A stretch of DNA of 5,560 nt from Christensenellaceae bacterium (GTDB lineage: Bacteria > Bacillota > Clostridia > Christensenellales > UBA1750): contig JAITTC010000230.1 of NCBI GenBank assembly GCA_031287285.1, forward strand, positions 1 to 5,560, in the 5' to 3' direction. The first letter of the stretch is position 1. Each line of letters opens with the position of its first letter. The position numbers were made by a program, and so were the translations under genes. Of the stretch, positions 4,285 through 5,560 are shown in pieces. The notes below the pieces were generated by a model, which saw only the letters and a program-made list of their open reading frames with translations, searched no databases and had not been told where the DNA came from.

Positions 4285-5560
4285 ATGGTCGATTTGGTGA
4301 TTCGCGGCGGCAGGGTTGTGGACCCGGCGAGCAAGACGAGCAGCTTCGCCAATCTCTATATACAAAACGGCAAAATCGCGGGGCTCGGCGGCGAAGACCG
4401 CCCCGCCCGCCATGTGCTGGACGCCTCAGGCCTGGTCGTTTCCCCGGGCTTCATCGACCCTCACACCCACGTCGACCGCGAGGCCGACGAAAACACCCAC
4501 CGCTGCGCCTGCCTTTCGCTGGCGCAGGGCGTGACGAGCATCATTTCGGGCAACTGCGGCGGCGGCCGCATGGATTTAGACCGCTTCTTTGCCGAAATGG
4601 ACGCGGGCTTCCCGCTGAGCCACGCGGAGCTCTTCGGGCACAACGCGCTGCGGCGCCATTTGCAGATCGAAGACATCTTCGCCCCGGCGACGCCTTCCGA
4701 GATCAAAGAGATGGAAAGGCTCTGCGAGGAAGCGATGCAAAAAGGGGTTTTGGGCGTGAGCTTTGGGCTTGGCTATGTGCCCGGCACCTCTTGGGACGAG
4801 GTTCTGGCCCTGTCTGCCATCGCAAAGCGCCATGGCCGCGTCGTCGCGGTGGATACCTACATGGACGACAACTACGACCTTGAAAATTTACGGCAGCTCA
4901 TCGGCCTGTCGCGCGAGCTTGGCGTGCGGGTGCAGATCAGCCACTTCGTCTACCAATACGGCCAGGGCGTCATCGAAGAGGCGCTGAAGCTCATGGACGA
5001 GGCCCGCGCGGAGGGCGTCGATATCTGGGCGGATTCCGGGCTCTATGTGGACTGGGCCAGCGGCATCAGCTCCGAGTGCTTCCGCGAAAGCTACGTCTAC
5101 AGCGAGGGCTTCCAGCTCTCTGACTTCCTGGTCGCGACCGGCGAGCACACGGGCAAGAGGCTCGACGACGCGCTCTATCGCCACCTGCGCGGCACGAAGG
5201 CCCGCGAGTCCGTCATTTGCAAGACGGGCTTTGAATCCTCCCTTCTGCCGCCCTTCACGAGGGGCTATGTCATGCCCTCGTCAGACACGGCTCCCTATGC
5301 CCCAGGCCAGGGGCACCCCCAGGTCGCCGGGAGTTTTGCCGGCTTCTTTCGCCTGGTGCGCGAAAAGGGCGTCATGACGCTCGAAGAGGCGGTCTACCGC
5401 GCGACGCTTCTGCCCGCGAGAACCTTCGGCCTGCCGGGCAAGGGCAGCCTTGAAGTGGGCGCGGATGCGGACATCGCCGTGTTCGACTTCGATTCCATCG
5501 AGGATTGTTCGCGCTACCCGGACGAAGGCGCGCCCGACGCGCCCGCCAAGGGAGTAAGGC
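4285..5560 (+). CDS. N-acyl-D-amino-acid deacylase family amidohydrolase (partial, 3' end outside window)
   Basis: The frame stays open to the window edge, giving 425 residues of a family usually about 480-530 long. The N-terminal beta part is DLVIRGGRVVDP (3-14); the barrel begins VVSPGFIDPHTHVD (51-64) with metal ligands H60 and H62. Further sites are SGNCGGG (88-94) with C91, GHN (117-119), VQISHF (216-221) with H220, PSSDTAPYAP (331-340) with the catalytic aspartate D334, and the closing LEEAVYRATLLPARTFGL (366-383) and GSLEVGADADIAVFD (387-401). These members remove the acyl group from N-acyl-D-amino acids or act on related amides with a zinc-type metal. Oddity: the HxR histidine that corresponds to H220 of the Alcaligenes D-aminoacylase is D190 here, and the usual S-H-x-K lysine is V222. 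Substrate is therefore open. GGGAGG (4271-4276) lies 8 nt before the ATG. It is transcribed separately from the upstream operon. Confidence 0.88.
   Translation, partial: MVDLVIRGGRVVDPASKTSSFANLYIQNGKIAGLGGEDRPARHVLDASGLVVSPGFIDPHTHVDREADENTHRCACLSLAQGVTSIISGNCGGGRMDLDRFFAEMDAGFPLSHAELFGHNALRRHLQIEDIFAPATPSEIKEMERLCEEAMQKGVLGVSFGLGYVPGTSWDEVLALSAIAKRHGRVVAVDTYMDDNYDLENLRQLIGLSRELGVRVQISHFVYQYGQGVIEEALKLMDEARAEGVDIWADSGLYVDWASGISSECFRESYVYSEGFQLSDFLVATGEHTGKRLDDALYRHLRGTKARESVICKTGFESSLLPPFTRGYVMPSSDTAPYAPGQGHPQVAGSFAGFFRLVREKGVMTLEEAVYRATLLPARTFGLPGKGSLEVGADADIAVFDFDSIEDCSRYPDEGAPDAPAKGVR

Overview
The window looks like a chromosomal stretch from a G+C-rich member of the Bacillota, most plausibly a gut-type Clostridia (inference). 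The reasons are strong AGGAGG-type ribosome binding sites, sigma-A promoters with recognisable -35/-10 boxes, a clean Rho-independent terminator, and the protein families present. No phage, transposase, tRNA or rRNA was seen.

Layout. Positions 1-138 hold two same-orientation copies of a short GCAATGRCG / GGATTGC repeat, the first cut by the window edge. At 139-1065 (minus strand) is an alpha/beta-hydrolase-fold protein that has lost its nucleophile serine and probably its catalytic histidine. A 170-bp divergent intergenic region carries a promoter for each side. At 1236-1913 (plus) is a class I glutamine-amidotransferase-like hydrolase of the PuuD / peptidase C26 family. A ~300-bp gap (1914-2217) has several potential RNA stems, a promoter and a leader hairpin next to the ribosome binding site of the following gene. 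A likely three-gene operon follows: 2218-3477, a PLP-dependent diaminopimelate-decarboxylase-family enzyme with a variant active-site motif; 3524-3817, a small lipoprotein/membrane protein; and 3840-4100, a CPYC glutaredoxin-like protein. It ends at a strong intrinsic terminator (4123-4155). A separate promoter (4211-4238) then drives an N-acyl-D-amino-acid deacylase-family amidohydrolase (from 4285) that runs off the right edge.

How the genes may work together. Only the three middle genes look co-transcribed. The C26 hydrolase, the diaminopimelate-type decarboxylase and the D-aminoacylase-type amidohydrolase could all act on gamma-glutamyl / D-amino-acid / diaminopimelate compounds such as muropeptide fragments. 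They have separate promoters, so this is only a hypothesis. I see no clear new defence or mobile system. The most notable signals are three enzymes with altered active-site residues, mutually exclusive hairpins at the ribosome binding site of the decarboxylase gene, and a compact set of inverted repeats between 1914 and 2055.
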